Below, piece after piece: positions 57,001-64,000 of a stretch of DNA of 64,000 nt. Under the pieces are notes generated by a model that made no database searches, was not told the DNA's origin, and worked only from the letters and a program-made list of their open reading frames with translations. A program made the position numbers and the translations under genes. Position 1 is the first letter of the stretch; every line of letters starts with the position of its first letter. Source of the DNA: Moritella yayanosii (GTDB lineage: Bacteria > Pseudomonadota > Gammaproteobacteria > Enterobacterales > Moritellaceae); contig NZ_LS483250.1 in assembly GCF_900465055.1 (NCBI RefSeq), positions 1,240,001 to 1,304,000 of the forward strand, read 5' to 3'.

Positions 57001-58486
57001 GTAAAATGTTCAGACTATTTTGCTCGGTATATTGAACAGCAACAAAATCGGTTCCACAAGCAATGGAAGGTCTATCGTGGCTATTTTCTGTTGAAAAATC
57101 TCGAATTTCCCAATCAAAACGCCTTACAGGTGAACGTTTAATAATTTTTATCTTATAACTGCTGGATAATAAGTCCAGATAGGAAAGGCAAATAAATCCA
57201 TTACCCAATTGTAATTGTACGTCTGATACACTCTCGTCAACCATGGAGTCATCAATATGCTGTCGCCAAGTAATATCCCATTGATAGATATGAAACTTTA
57301 TTTTTTCATCGCGCTGAAGCAACACAAATTCAAAATCATTTCCTTTGTATATTTTACTTTCCCAGTCCATCTCCAAATCAAACTGACCATACCCATCACT
57401 GGTCGATAGCTCAGTCTTCTCATAGTTATATGATATTCCTGTTCCAAGTGGATACTGTAACTTTTCTACCAGTCCTTCAAACTCACCACTCTTTTTATAA
57501 GTCAAAGTCAAAGCTGGCCGCTTGGTACCTTCTGCTGTGATTTGCGCTATTTCGGTTAATCGCCGCTTAGTTTCTTCGGTTCCAGATGCAACTAACTCAT
57601 AGATCAGTTCCTGAGAATACATCAGTACGTGATGCTCATTGCGAACATCTAGTTTTTTAAGATATTTGTCTTCATATTTTTCTTGGTAAGCATTATCGCC
57701 AGCCGTAATACTGTGGTTTGTTCCGTATTCCCCGGCTTCTTTATCTTCATAGTGAAACAATATTTCATGATCGTAGGAGGTTTGAATTCGTTTTAACCGT
57801 ACCGTTCTGGTATAAGAAGCACCTGCAAGCGTTTCCATTACATTATCGTATTGGTACTGAACCTGCGCCCCTTTGCTTGTTTCAGCCGCTGAAAAATACC
57901 ATGCACTGATGAAACTTTCTGCACAATTTGAGACTGAAGGTCCAATCCAATTATCCCAACTCAGGGTTTTTTCATTGCTGTCATCACTACCACCATAAGT
58001 ATGTCTAGAGCCATCTTCATGCAAGATTTCCCAGTAGGAATGCTCTGCATTATCATATAAATAAAACTGCCAATTAGGATGCTCAACCGAAAAAAAACTT
58101 ATCTTATCATCCGTAGTTCGTCCATTTCGGTACAAAGGATACTGACCGCCTTCCCCAATAAGATAAAATTCCTTTTGGTAGGATTGCTTAACTTGTCTAT
58201 TTTTTACCATAATCGCAGAAAGCCCAATACCCCAACCATAGCCCAAAACGGTATTAGCAAGCTTTCTATTTGGGTGGTGAAAGTGTTCAGGATTATTTTG
58301 CATATATCCTGCTTGAACCGTTACAGAAAGATCGTCACGACCCTCCAAGTGGCAAAGTGTAAGTGGCAATTTTAGTGAGCCAGTAAACAAATCAATAGTA
58401 TTGAGTGCATTTTCAGTAGAGCTGTTTCCCTTTTGGCCATTTCGATATCCAATGTTTAATCCATTGTCGTTTTCTAAATATGACAC
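51008..58486 (-). CDS. Giant RHS-repeat protein (SpvB/TcB-TcC-like architecture)
   Basis: A 2492-residue protein. Its N-terminus (about 25-350: DLFTGSLKLPLTLCHLEG, LGYGWGIGLSAIMVKN) looks like the start of SpvB/TcB-type proteins. Residues 380-800 are a repetitive beta-propeller-like stretch rich in W and D. YD/RHS repeats dominate from about 1640 to 2230, ending in the core signature LYTMRYRIYSPSLGRFLNLD and YLYCGSDWVNYFDPDG near 2232. A glycine-rich hydrophobic region (2235-2370) and a basic 120-residue tail follow, without a toxin family I recognise. No signal peptide is present. RHS cages normally enclose a C-terminal toxin. No immunity gene is evident downstream; the partner gene is next in the operon. 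Confidence 0.85.
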   Translation of the reverse strand: MSYLENDNGLNIGYRNGQKGNSSTENALNTIDLFTGSLKLPLTLCHLEGRDDLSVTVQAGYMQNNPEHFHHPNRKLANTVLGYGWGIGLSAIMVKNRQVKQSYQKEFYLIGEGGQYPLYRNGRTTDDKISFFSVEHPNWQFYLYDNAEHSYWEILHEDGSRHTYGGSDDSNEKTLSWDNWIGPSVSNCAESFISAWYFSAAETSKGAQVQYQYDNVMETLAGASYTRTVRLKRIQTSYDHEILFHYEDKEAGEYGTNHSITAGDNAYQEKYEDKYLKKLDVRNEHHVLMYSQELIYELVASGTEETKRRLTEIAQITAEGTKRPALTLTYKKSGEFEGLVEKLQYPLGTGISYNYEKTELSTSDGYGQFDLEMDWESKIYKGNDFEFVLLQRDEKIKFHIYQWDITWRQHIDDSMVDESVSDVQLQLGNGFICLSYLDLLSSSYKIKIIKRSPVRRFDWEIRDFSTENSHDRPSIACGTDFVAVQYTEQNSLNILQYKYTDNDWHENTLEVESREYQALGAGDGFIFGAYGDSNSGNIRLQSFYSDEDHNWQIGETLDVTANVDWELVVREYVWSIGYAQASACFINHEGNSVKTTLVLLTWTDGFQFTGYQVEDFEYTDDTISPYIFAVTTDTLIGYAEHVYRYTPEGWVHHKLLDVVSGGAYKFSYASDMALAVENVNQCQRFYAQRFDPYRDGWTTDGVPQSEELTQIEGTCQPLIAGEYAVLGRYIFTRTIDDTWINIGDLEQNIDYAHVQIDAQGGYLLYQLIGYEKIYQVPFENGALSTDVKVIEGQRLDATIAMGSQAGLQSFYTFNSKASSKAVHFYQLSEKKYKDKQHNVLIRSLNCDYGVWQQDIYLQYDMNTVRLENDRCAFQTTTVYPVDENGSSGKTEFHFFNGASVNDYDYPDDEYTNVKQYYSHMCGRLAHSIEYDGDNNQVNRSENSLKAMDTLGFTILQTRLEETRYFPSYDMTNHQAKNTSSIKKATYIDYEDQYFLKRKIKQVGLNAEGKEVQFSTEFRYLWEDDSTLLEKNALSDVVLEIKKEETSNTILAVTRYTFEKDDSNRHYQTGEFLWDHTASFEEEGEQWVTTQKTIEVNTNLETACTEDIEGTKTTYLYDQKDQFIVAAFDHALPEEVLYCGFEPYENLTQLNMLEGRISEMLDPSECFSGTQSLRIEPNNALSINVSNKGTHNRISLAAKTQGEITITWRLGSMVETKTYPAAEYRWQQLRDIFSNSASEKGALTVTITGTQPLYIDALFLSPSLSLGEAYVYTGAFAKQSASHKNHESGERIYLDRFQNPAAIAGDDGSFISLSRQRHGQLSTALTLNETLLIEFPSGGRFHWMDQWDGNSKYWSRADNCWEFIAENNFALFTAMTAGQPTLTLGELHLEVINNTWLIKYAGGLVHQVDVTDGQYFTLLKVGHRIQLSCEDTVIYEGKHPFAVGTQLQLAVSDTENVDCMGFAPDPKILLSFTDFAGKSHQDIAVTETGIIVGQTLYNPQGQAEITTKKLELQDVLWSYQQDLVTHYNSDTGILEGLVADTYPEDDGFPYDQIKHTKSPSPKQIEMGQAGKQRAIEGDGNTMRFDYYINKGQFHHLQDGTCTLKLQKMPDGISSFEAVDVFENKVMSITYNEASDTAERLMRYQYDHNGNLTHVFYPNYFSGMQGHEQFFSTYTYNVFGKLSSQKEPDASGYEFIYDRAGKLRFKNQESDSGRYLYYVYDTYTRMIEQGTIEGKWDPVQLELEAQWVGIAPAGGIARVRNFYDGDGTDQTLLRKLSKVESFDDDGVLETVEKYCYDLRGNIREKTTITKASEDVLATKYDQAENIITCPKILGILETVEKYLDDLKDNIKDKITSTQANEDVLVMEYDHAKNMTSYRMDDVIVTNIYDILSRLVGVKHGNNLIYTCSYLPGGQLAGETFLPEQEGALEKTYTYDSAMWLKGMQDRFFEQELEYADTGSSSGLGGRITKSISRHVGTPEITFDYSYDAYGRLQSYERNGIAHAIDLDLNGNQVDENNGSTRFQYEEGTNKLLSKGNTSFQYDPSGNVTQVPEHEMLIKYDNMFNKPTAIQVGSRQLTYTHGVQGHSSKNDGTATTFVNYDMQGRLLSEMKNGVRTLCIYGANGMMAQIQNDQVYFLIKDYQSSVRAIYDGNVLLATFSYDPFGQIDVQTILDESVETLIPIRFTSARLEATLDLYTMRYRIYSPSLGRFLNLDPENQHTSPYLYCGSDWVNYFDPDGAFSWAAFTTAVIGIVLIGVGVAITVATGGLGGAAGVALGMLGAGLIGGGAGLAVYGVSSAISGDFNLTDALIAGGLGFVFGAVAFGVGAGIAAAAPTIGSTATTFAEIGSGVILGANNSVVSNGITNIREDRTFTDGWATCAITGAIVGGIPAAKKAWSNKKTGKYTVTPNSAKHELKKKIRTSLADAGKSVAGKAAAEVYDNKDALMNTVQADDRQQQFGDVNKINGPNIQIYQVKKPGNLNDIGSLWVRNVSFNT
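52850..53137 (-). repeat. Tandem duplication of a 48-residue RHS unit
   Basis: Residues about 1784-1831 (GVLETVEKYCYDLRGNIREK...) are repeated directly afterwards (GILETVEKYLDDLKDNIKDK...). The unit is 144 bp. The second copy has lost the YD and GN residues of the RHS motif. Confidence 0.8.
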
Positions 58487-59055
58487 GCTTAATCTCCTAT
58501 CTTAAAACGATACTTAAATGCGTTTGTCGAAAAAATGCCAATTAAAGTTACTCGTTTTAAATTAACATCCTATAATCAGCACCCTACAGATGTTAAATAG
58601 ATTTAACAATCAAAAATTTACATCAACAGCTAAAGTGTTAAATTGACAATGGGGGAACGTTTATATTTTGCTAATTTTTTATTTTTATAACTAGAACGCA
58701 AATAATAAGGATATTTATAGGTAAAAAGTGTGTGTTTTAATGATATTTCAGGTGTTTTCGTGGGTTTTACACTTTAATACAGTGCAAATCTATAAGCAAA
58801 GCCAGTACCAGTTGCGATGCGCTATCATTGAGCATTACCTCAATCCGGAAAGCTGACTTCATTAATTGATCTAGTTGATGCACTGAACTCTCCAGCTAAC
58901 TATTAACATTTATCTATTATCTGGTAATACACAGACTCTTTCACGTACCCAGTCGAGAGCTTGTTTTCAATTCATTTCCACAAAACCCAGTTAAGTGCGA
59001 ATATCGAGGAGGTGATCACTTCAATGATAGCGACTGCTGACTGGGCTACGGTAGT
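58487..59055. other. Promoter region of the RHS gene and junk upstream of a kinase remnant
   Basis: About 570 AT-rich bp between the RHS gene (minus) and the kinase remnant (plus). It should hold the RHS promoter. I see no ORF with a known family and no strong hairpin. A purine-rich GAGGAGGTGATC at about 59008 may be the old ribosome site or sensor-coding debris of the kinase gene. Confidence 0.35.
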
Positions 59056-59739
59056 GTGTTCAGCAGTAATACAGAGCAGGCGTTACACAATTGGGAGATA
59101 GGCCGAGACTTACATGATATGCGCTTAGCGGCGAGCCATTCGGTTAACATTGTAAAATCAGTGAAGCAACTTGGCCGCAGCGATACCGGCACTGAAGAAC
59201 TGCTTGATGTTAATCATACCTTGCACAAAGCCTTAGCCCTTTTACACAATACCCTGCGCGGTATCGAGATTAAGTTACAACTCATGCAGCTCCCTAAAAT
59301 ACACGCTAGCGTGACGGAATTAGTTCAAATTTGGCTTAACATTATTAAAAATTACAGCGATGCGTTAAGGACAACCACCGGGCCTTGCATTGTGATATCG
59401 ACAGAACAGGTGCGCAATATGCGCGAGGTATTGAGTGCCGTGTTGCAGGATTTATCTCCCTTGGCCGACTATTTTAATATTGAAGATTGTGAGTCAGCGA
59501 TAGAAGCACTGACGGTGATCGACGAGCTCGATAACAAGGGGGAACATATAGGTTTGATCATTTCCGATCATGTCATGCCTGAAATGACAGGGGTTGAATT
59601 GCTTACCCAGATATCCACAGACCCACGTTTTGCTCGCACCAAAAAGGTGTTGCTCACGGGACAAGCAACCCATAACGATACGATCAAAGCCATTAACCAA
59701 GCACGGATAGAAAGCTATATCGAAAAAAACTTAGTTTAC
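59056..59739 (+). pseudogene. Hybrid histidine kinase/response regulator remnant
   Basis: The first 110 residues are a kinase dimerisation and linker piece (LHDMRLAASHSVNIVKSVKQ, then LVQIWLNIIKNYSDALRTTT, the N-box of the ATPase domain). The rest of the ATPase domain is missing. A receiver fragment follows (AALTV..., LIISDHVMPEMTGVELLTQI with the phospho-Asp, VLLTGQATHNDTIKAINQA, YIEK), but its first strand with the acidic pair is absent. After YIEK the frame continues as antisense of the lipoprotein gene. Two internal losses and a 3' truncation make it a decayed gene. Confidence 0.75.
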
Positions 59740-60819
59740 ATAACCCGTCATTTCCACAAATCCGTCCCCAACATGCGAACCTGTAAAAGTAACCATACCC
59801 TCAAAATATTCAATCCCAAATCGCATGATCTGCTGTTGATTAACGACCGCAACGTGTAAGTCGACATTTAAACCAATACTTGATTTGTCCACTTGTAAGT
59901 CAAACGCATAGGGATAATCTAGCGTATCGTTAATATGACTTACCAACTTAATATTATTCGCATCGAGAACATCAATATCGCCATTCCTGTGCATCAAACT
60001 GCCATAGACAAAATCTTGTTCAGAAGAACGAATACGGTAAATCATCAAGGCTGTCTCTGTTGATAAACGCAGCGAAAACCAGTCCCAGCCTTGTTGATCT
60101 TGCGCGAGCATTGCCGAGCCCCACTCGCGGTCAAACCAAGCTGAACCTGTCACATTTAGCCATTGCCCTTGCCATAATATTTCACCTGTTACATCAATAA
60201 AGGGCTGGGAATAATAATGGCTGGCGATCGCGTCATCTTGATGCTTTTTACTATAGCCCTGCTCGCCTTGCAGAAAAAATGGACTCATCGTTGCCAGAGA
60301 TAATTTGACCTGCCACGCTTCATTATCTGTGCGCGCAGCGCCATAACTGAGTTGTGCAGGGAATAAATCCGCTGACGACTGCCATAACCAATCATCAATG
60401 GCAGCGCTAAAAGGTTGCTCGGTAATCGCCACATTGGTAAACTCTTCCCGACCTTGACGTAAGGTAGCAAGATGCACCTTAGTATCCGCCAATGCGCCAT
60501 GAGCAAAATACCACTGCGCTTGATTAACCGCGATACGGAATAACGTCCACTGCGTAGCAAAACGTATTCCAGTGTCCGTCTTTAGATTAGCCGTTAAGTA
60601 CCACCATTCATGACGATAGTCTTTATGTGGCGCATGTGCTCGAGGAAAACTAAGTCCGTATTCTGGTGATGCTTGTGTATACTGTTGTCCATTATGTTCC
60701 ACTTTAAGCAGATTTCGATTCGACTCAGCAGACGTCTCAACTTGCTGTTTACAAGACATTAGCAACAATGCGACTAAGACTAAAAACACCAACAATTTTA
60801 AAAATTTGCGTGACTTCAT
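59731..60819 (-). CDS. AttH/CrtC-like lipoprotein (lipocalin-like hydrolase family)
   Basis: A lipoprotein signal peptide ends in the lipobox LLMSC (Cys23). The mature part has the AttH pattern: YGLSFPRAHAPHKDYRHEWWYLTANL, FATQWTLFRI, GSAWFDREWGS and WDWFSLRL. Members of this family (related to carotenoid 1,2-hydratase) regularly accompany an FtsX-like permease and an ABC ATPase, as here; the substrate is unknown but is probably a lipid or surface molecule. Its start overlaps the permease stop (ATGA). Its 3' end overlaps the kinase remnant on the other strand. Confidence 0.85.
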   Translation of the reverse strand: MKSRKFLKLLVFLVLVALLLMSCKQQVETSAESNRNLLKVEHNGQQYTQASPEYGLSFPRAHAPHKDYRHEWWYLTANLKTDTGIRFATQWTLFRIAVNQAQWYFAHGALADTKVHLATLRQGREEFTNVAITEQPFSAAIDDWLWQSSADLFPAQLSYGAARTDNEAWQVKLSLATMSPFFLQGEQGYSKKHQDDAIASHYYSQPFIDVTGEILWQGQWLNVTGSAWFDREWGSAMLAQDQQGWDWFSLRLSTETALMIYRIRSSEQDFVYGSLMHRNGDIDVLDANNIKLVSHINDTLDYPYAFDLQVDKSSIGLNVDLHVAVVNQQQIMRFGIEYFEGMVTFTGSHVGDGFVEMTGYVN

Positions 60820-63269
60820 CTGCGACTCCTTAAGTTCAATTTGAACAGCGGAATACTGAGTGCTGGCAGCAAAAATAATAGTCCGAATATACTGCTAACA
60901 GCAAAGGAACCCACATTAAACATCAATGGCATTGACCAACCAAAAGACGCCGGTAATGCCTGACTCACCAGTGCATTAGCCAGTATCGTTGCAATCGGCC
61001 AACTTAACAACACACAGCCAACCGTAAGTAAGCACCATTGCGTCAGCATATGCACAAACAGCTCGCGCTTGCTATAACCCAAACTGCTCAAAATGTATAA
61101 ATCGGCTTTACGCGCCAGCTCTAAACCATTAGCCGATAAGAACAAACCAAAACACGCAATCACCAGTAACATAACCGCGATCAACCGAGTAAGTACAAAG
61201 GTCTGGGCAAAGACTTCCAGGGCTATTTTTTTTACTTGTGCGGGTTCATATATTTGATCATCGGCCAGCCCCAGAGCCCTGCTCACGACTTGCTTATCAA
61301 TAACGGAGTCTGGATTAAAATACACCCCGAAACCACTGTAAACCCAACCAGAAAATAACGAATTTGCTTGCTGGGTATCTAACGTCAGCGAAAATCCCGG
61401 ATAGCCGTACTCATAATAGATACCCTGAATATAGCAGCTGTATTGCTTCTCACCCTGGCGAAGCTGAATGACTTGATCAACGCCCAATTGCCGTTTGAGC
61501 GCGAGTTGTTCATTAATAAAACATCCCGGTGTGGCTTTGATTGACGACGACTTTAACAACAGCGAGGCAATCTGCCGTGGGGACTGATAACTAGACACTT
61601 TAACCGAATCATCCGCACTCTTCGCCCAAGTATGTTGATGGAGAATGTATTCATCGATATCACGATTATTCTGCAACCAGGTTTCCACCGATTGTTTTTG
61701 ACCCGGATGATAGCGGATCAACAGATCGGCACTTAATTGCTGGTCGAGAAAACGCACAAACGCGCCCTCAAAGCTGTGTACCATTAAAGCAGCAGCAATA
61801 CTTGTCGTTAGCGCCAGATAAAAAGCAGCCAAGGGTAAATAACGCCGTCCAATCTGATTGCTGGCATCTTTAACAATGTAATCCATCCGGAAAGCATTTA
61901 ACTGAAAATAATGTAACCCCAAAAACTTAAAAAAAATCCCACTTAGCCATAACAATCCTTGTAAAAAATGCGGTAACAGCGCCACACTGGCGATCAATAA
62001 CAGGCCGTATTTAAGCATGATTTGATACCAACTCTGTTCTGGCCACCCGCTAAATAGCAGCAATAAGCTAACGGCGACAGCCAAGGTTGCCCGTCGAGGA
62101 AACCGCACTGTTACTTCGTTTGCTGATAACGTGACATGGGCAGTACTGATGCGTTTGAATTGCTTGATTAATGCCAGTAAGACTGCAACAGATGAAATAA
62201 GCAGCGCCCATAACGCGTATCGCCATTGCCAAGTAAAGTGACCACTCATATTGAGTGAATAAAGCTGACTAAACGTAAGACCCAGCAAGGGTAACAATAC
62301 AGTCACCAGAGTAATTGCAATCAATATCCCGACAATACTGGCAACCAGCACCAGAAATAAAGCTTCAAGCAACATCGCTAGTTTGATCGTGTTTAGCGCA
62401 ACCCCCAGCAAACGTAACTGCATCGCTAATTCTGCACGTTTATGCCAAGCCTGCTCTCCCGCCTGAAACGCGATAAACATGCTAACGATAAATCCTAATA
62501 CCGCCAACGCTAACAGGTTAAGGTGCAGCGCATCGGCAAACCCACTACGCTCTTGATATGACCAGGGTTCATTTAGGGATAAATGCGTGGGTAATGCAGA
62601 TTCCAACTCAAGCTTCTGCGCTACTGTTAGTGGCGCTACCATTAACGCACTAAAATCAATCAGCTGAGGGAACAACTGCCAAGCGAGTGCAATATCAACT
62701 AATGCGACTCTGCCCCACTGTTCGCTTGTGGTTAAAGTAATAGGAATAACGGTATTGTCAGCCAAGGATAATTCAGATTTACCCCCTGGTTCTATATCGA
62801 TATCTATGGCCAGTGACGCCAGGTGTGCTTTAGTGAGTAACACCGTTTGGTGATTATACTGCGCGGGTTTAGCAATGCTCAGCGCCAGCATATCAATCGC
62901 AACAAACTTCAGTCGTTTGCCATTAGTCAGATGTTTTCGGAACGTTAATACCGGGGTGATTTGCGTAAAGCCCTGTCTGCGCAAGTGAGCAAAGTCATTT
63001 TTACTCACTCGCCCACCCTGCTTGGCGACGATATAAAAACCGAGCGGACTGGTTAATTGCGCATTGGCTTGTTGATATTGTTGTTTGCTCGCATGATTTA
63101 AGACCAGAATACATAACAAAGTACTGGTGGCTATGGCTAAACTGAAAATAAAACCCAAATGTAACAAACGATGGTGATTATATTCTGCGATTTGGGTTCG
63201 TAATACCAACCACAATTCCTGCCGATCTAATCTGCGGATGAAACTAGTAGTAGTATTACTATCCGTCAT
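60816..63269 (-). CDS. FtsX-like ABC transporter permease
   Basis: An approximately 817-residue permease with a first helix at about 35-60, a large periplasmic domain, a central block of helices (about 260-460), a second periplasmic domain (about 500-690) and three final helices. The segments LLVIACFGLFLSANGLELARKADLYILSSLGYSKREL near 695-735 match the FtsX/MacB/LolC motif. It is the two-repeat type that works with a LolD-like ATPase and moves hydrophobic or cell-envelope substrates rather than importing nutrients. I chose the ATG at 63269 over the GTG at 63281. Confidence 0.88.
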   Translation of the reverse strand: MTDSNTTTSFIRRLDRQELWLVLRTQIAEYNHHRLLHLGFIFSLAIATSTLLCILVLNHASKQQYQQANAQLTSPLGFYIVAKQGGRVSKNDFAHLRRQGFTQITPVLTFRKHLTNGKRLKFVAIDMLALSIAKPAQYNHQTVLLTKAHLASLAIDIDIEPGGKSELSLADNTVIPITLTTSEQWGRVALVDIALAWQLFPQLIDFSALMVAPLTVAQKLELESALPTHLSLNEPWSYQERSGFADALHLNLLALAVLGFIVSMFIAFQAGEQAWHKRAELAMQLRLLGVALNTIKLAMLLEALFLVLVASIVGILIAITLVTVLLPLLGLTFSQLYSLNMSGHFTWQWRYALWALLISSVAVLLALIKQFKRISTAHVTLSANEVTVRFPRRATLAVAVSLLLLFSGWPEQSWYQIMLKYGLLLIASVALLPHFLQGLLWLSGIFFKFLGLHYFQLNAFRMDYIVKDASNQIGRRYLPLAAFYLALTTSIAAALMVHSFEGAFVRFLDQQLSADLLIRYHPGQKQSVETWLQNNRDIDEYILHQHTWAKSADDSVKVSSYQSPRQIASLLLKSSSIKATPGCFINEQLALKRQLGVDQVIQLRQGEKQYSCYIQGIYYEYGYPGFSLTLDTQQANSLFSGWVYSGFGVYFNPDSVIDKQVVSRALGLADDQIYEPAQVKKIALEVFAQTFVLTRLIAVMLLVIACFGLFLSANGLELARKADLYILSSLGYSKRELFVHMLTQWCLLTVGCVLLSWPIATILANALVSQALPASFGWSMPLMFNVGSFAVSSIFGLLFLLPALSIPLFKLNLRSRR

Positions 63270-63320
63270 CGTCTCTATCACCCTTGGGTAGACTAACCAA
63301 CTCGATAAGCTTTATTTCTA

Positions 63321-63351
63321 TTATTTGTTATTTGTTATTTGTTATTTGTTA
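63321..63351 (-). repeat. Tandem 7-bp repeat (AACAAAT) over a stop codon
   Basis: Four copies of TTATTTG (minus strand CAAATAA) start at the stop codon of the ABC ATPase gene. The unit contains TAA, so stops fall in all three minus-strand frames. It has the same layout as the repeat at 14770-14800. Confidence 0.9.
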
Positions 63352-64000
63352 ACTAAGGTTAGCTGACCATCTGCTAATTGATAGATCTTATCCATTTTGG
63401 CCGCAACGTTATGGCTATGCGTAACGAGTACGAGTGCGGTATTGTGGGATTTAGCTAACTTGACCAACAACTCCACCACACAACTACTATTGTTATCATC
63501 CAGATTACCGGTCGGCTCATCAGCAAGCAGTAATTGAGGTTGCGCACTCATTGCCCTGGCAATCGCCACTCGCTGCATTTCGCCACCAGAAAGAGTCAAA
63601 GGGTATTGATTTAATAATGCTTGAATATCTAGCTGTCGCGCCAGTGCCGTACACAGAGATGCATCGTAGCGATCAGCCAAACGAGCGCTAAAAGCGATAT
63701 TATCTTGAACCGACAAACTCGATAATAAATTATATTGTTGAAAAATTATCCCCAACTGTGTTTTTCTCAAATCACTAAGCTGCTGCTCACTCGCTTGTGC
63801 CAGCGCCACCCCTGCGAGGATGATCTGGCCTTGCTGTATCGGTTCAAGTCCGGCAATGAGGTTAAGTAACGTGGTTTTTCCGCTGCCACTGTCCCCCATC
63901 AAACCTATGCATTCACCTTGCCCCACAGTTAAGCTTAGATCAGACAGCAATTGTCGCTTCCCATGGCCATCTGTGATCTGATGGTTAAGAGACTCAATGG
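63342..64000 (-). CDS. ABC transporter ATP-binding protein, LolD/MacB-like (partial at window edge)
   Basis: The frame is open to the window edge (upstream residues IESLNHQITDGHGKRQ are family-like), so the true start lies beyond 64000. Walker A is GDSGSGKTTLL, the Q-loop QQYNLLSSLSVQDNIAFSARL, the signature LSGGEMQRVAIARA, Walker B LLLADEPTGNLD, and the H-loop LVLVTHS. This is the LolD/MacB subfamily, which powers FtsX-type permeases. It precedes the permease gene by 72 bp with the heptamer repeat between, and forms a three-gene operon with it and the AttH lipoprotein. Confidence 0.92.
   Translation of the reverse strand, partial: IESLNHQITDGHGKRQLLSDLSLTVGQGECIGLMGDSGSGKTTLLNLIAGLEPIQQGQIILAGVALAQASEQQLSDLRKTQLGIIFQQYNLLSSLSVQDNIAFSARLADRYDASLCTALARQLDIQALLNQYPLTLSGGEMQRVAIARAMSAQPQLLLADEPTGNLDDNNSSCVVELLVKLAKSHNTALVLVTHSHNVAAKMDKIYQLADGQLTLVNK

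Noticed and set aside
59740-59859. C-terminus of the receiver-like frame as real protein
   Set aside because: This part is the exact antisense of the end of the AttH lipoprotein gene.

Overview
The window looks like chromosome of a marine, probably cold-adapted gammaproteobacterium with a moderately AT-rich genome. I favour Moritella or a near relative (inference). The main reasons are the oleABCD long-chain olefin cluster, the GrcA glycyl-radical spare part, the RlhA-like U32 protein behind an FNR-type site, a VasI/TagO-like protein and the general look of the housekeeping proteins. No rRNA, tRNA or CRISPR array was recognised.

Layout. 1-7.8 kb: a glycerophosphodiester phosphodiesterase, grcA, and a minus-strand cytochrome c oxidase operon (coxB with two fused haem c domains, coxA, a subunit III-like protein, coxC, a small subunit IV-like protein and a SCO1/SenC copper chaperone). 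8-14.8 kb: a patchy accessory stretch with an enoyl-CoA hydratase, two LysR regulator wrecks, a 5'-truncated cupin, an amine oxidase, a serine hydrolase, a short acetyltransferase, a toxin-antitoxin pair and a glycosyltransferase. 14.9-22.7 kb: an eight-gene minus-strand dTDP-L-rhamnose and glycosyltransferase operon. 22.9-31.7 kb: U32 protein, L-isoaspartyl methyltransferase, a membrane protein, an M3 peptidase, an alanine dehydrogenase-like enzyme and a LysR regulator. 31.9-38 kb: a GGDEF gene wreck joined to an insertion-sequence remnant, a chemoreceptor, an MFS transporter and an eight-helix membrane protein. 38.3-43.1 kb: oleABCD with its terminator. 43.2-48.4 kb: small unknown genes with attC-like flanks, a VasI/TagO-like secreted protein, an M50 protease and a complete IS1634-type element. 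48.5-58.5 kb: a two-gene minus-strand module, a 2492-residue RHS-repeat protein followed by an 804-residue collagen-like/glycine-rich protein with a Hint domain. 59-64 kb: a hybrid histidine kinase wreck and an AttH lipoprotein/FtsX permease/ABC ATPase operon that runs off the right edge.

Two themes stand out. First, the window is scarred by small deletions: at least four regulators or signalling genes keep recognisable parts of both ends but have lost their middle or an end, and one scar is fused to the left end of the same IS type that is intact 14 kb away. Second, the RHS + Hint pair is the best candidate for an under-described system: the Hint domain that usually sits behind an RHS core in polymorphic toxins is carried here by a separate collagen-like partner, and neither protein ends in a toxin domain that I can name.
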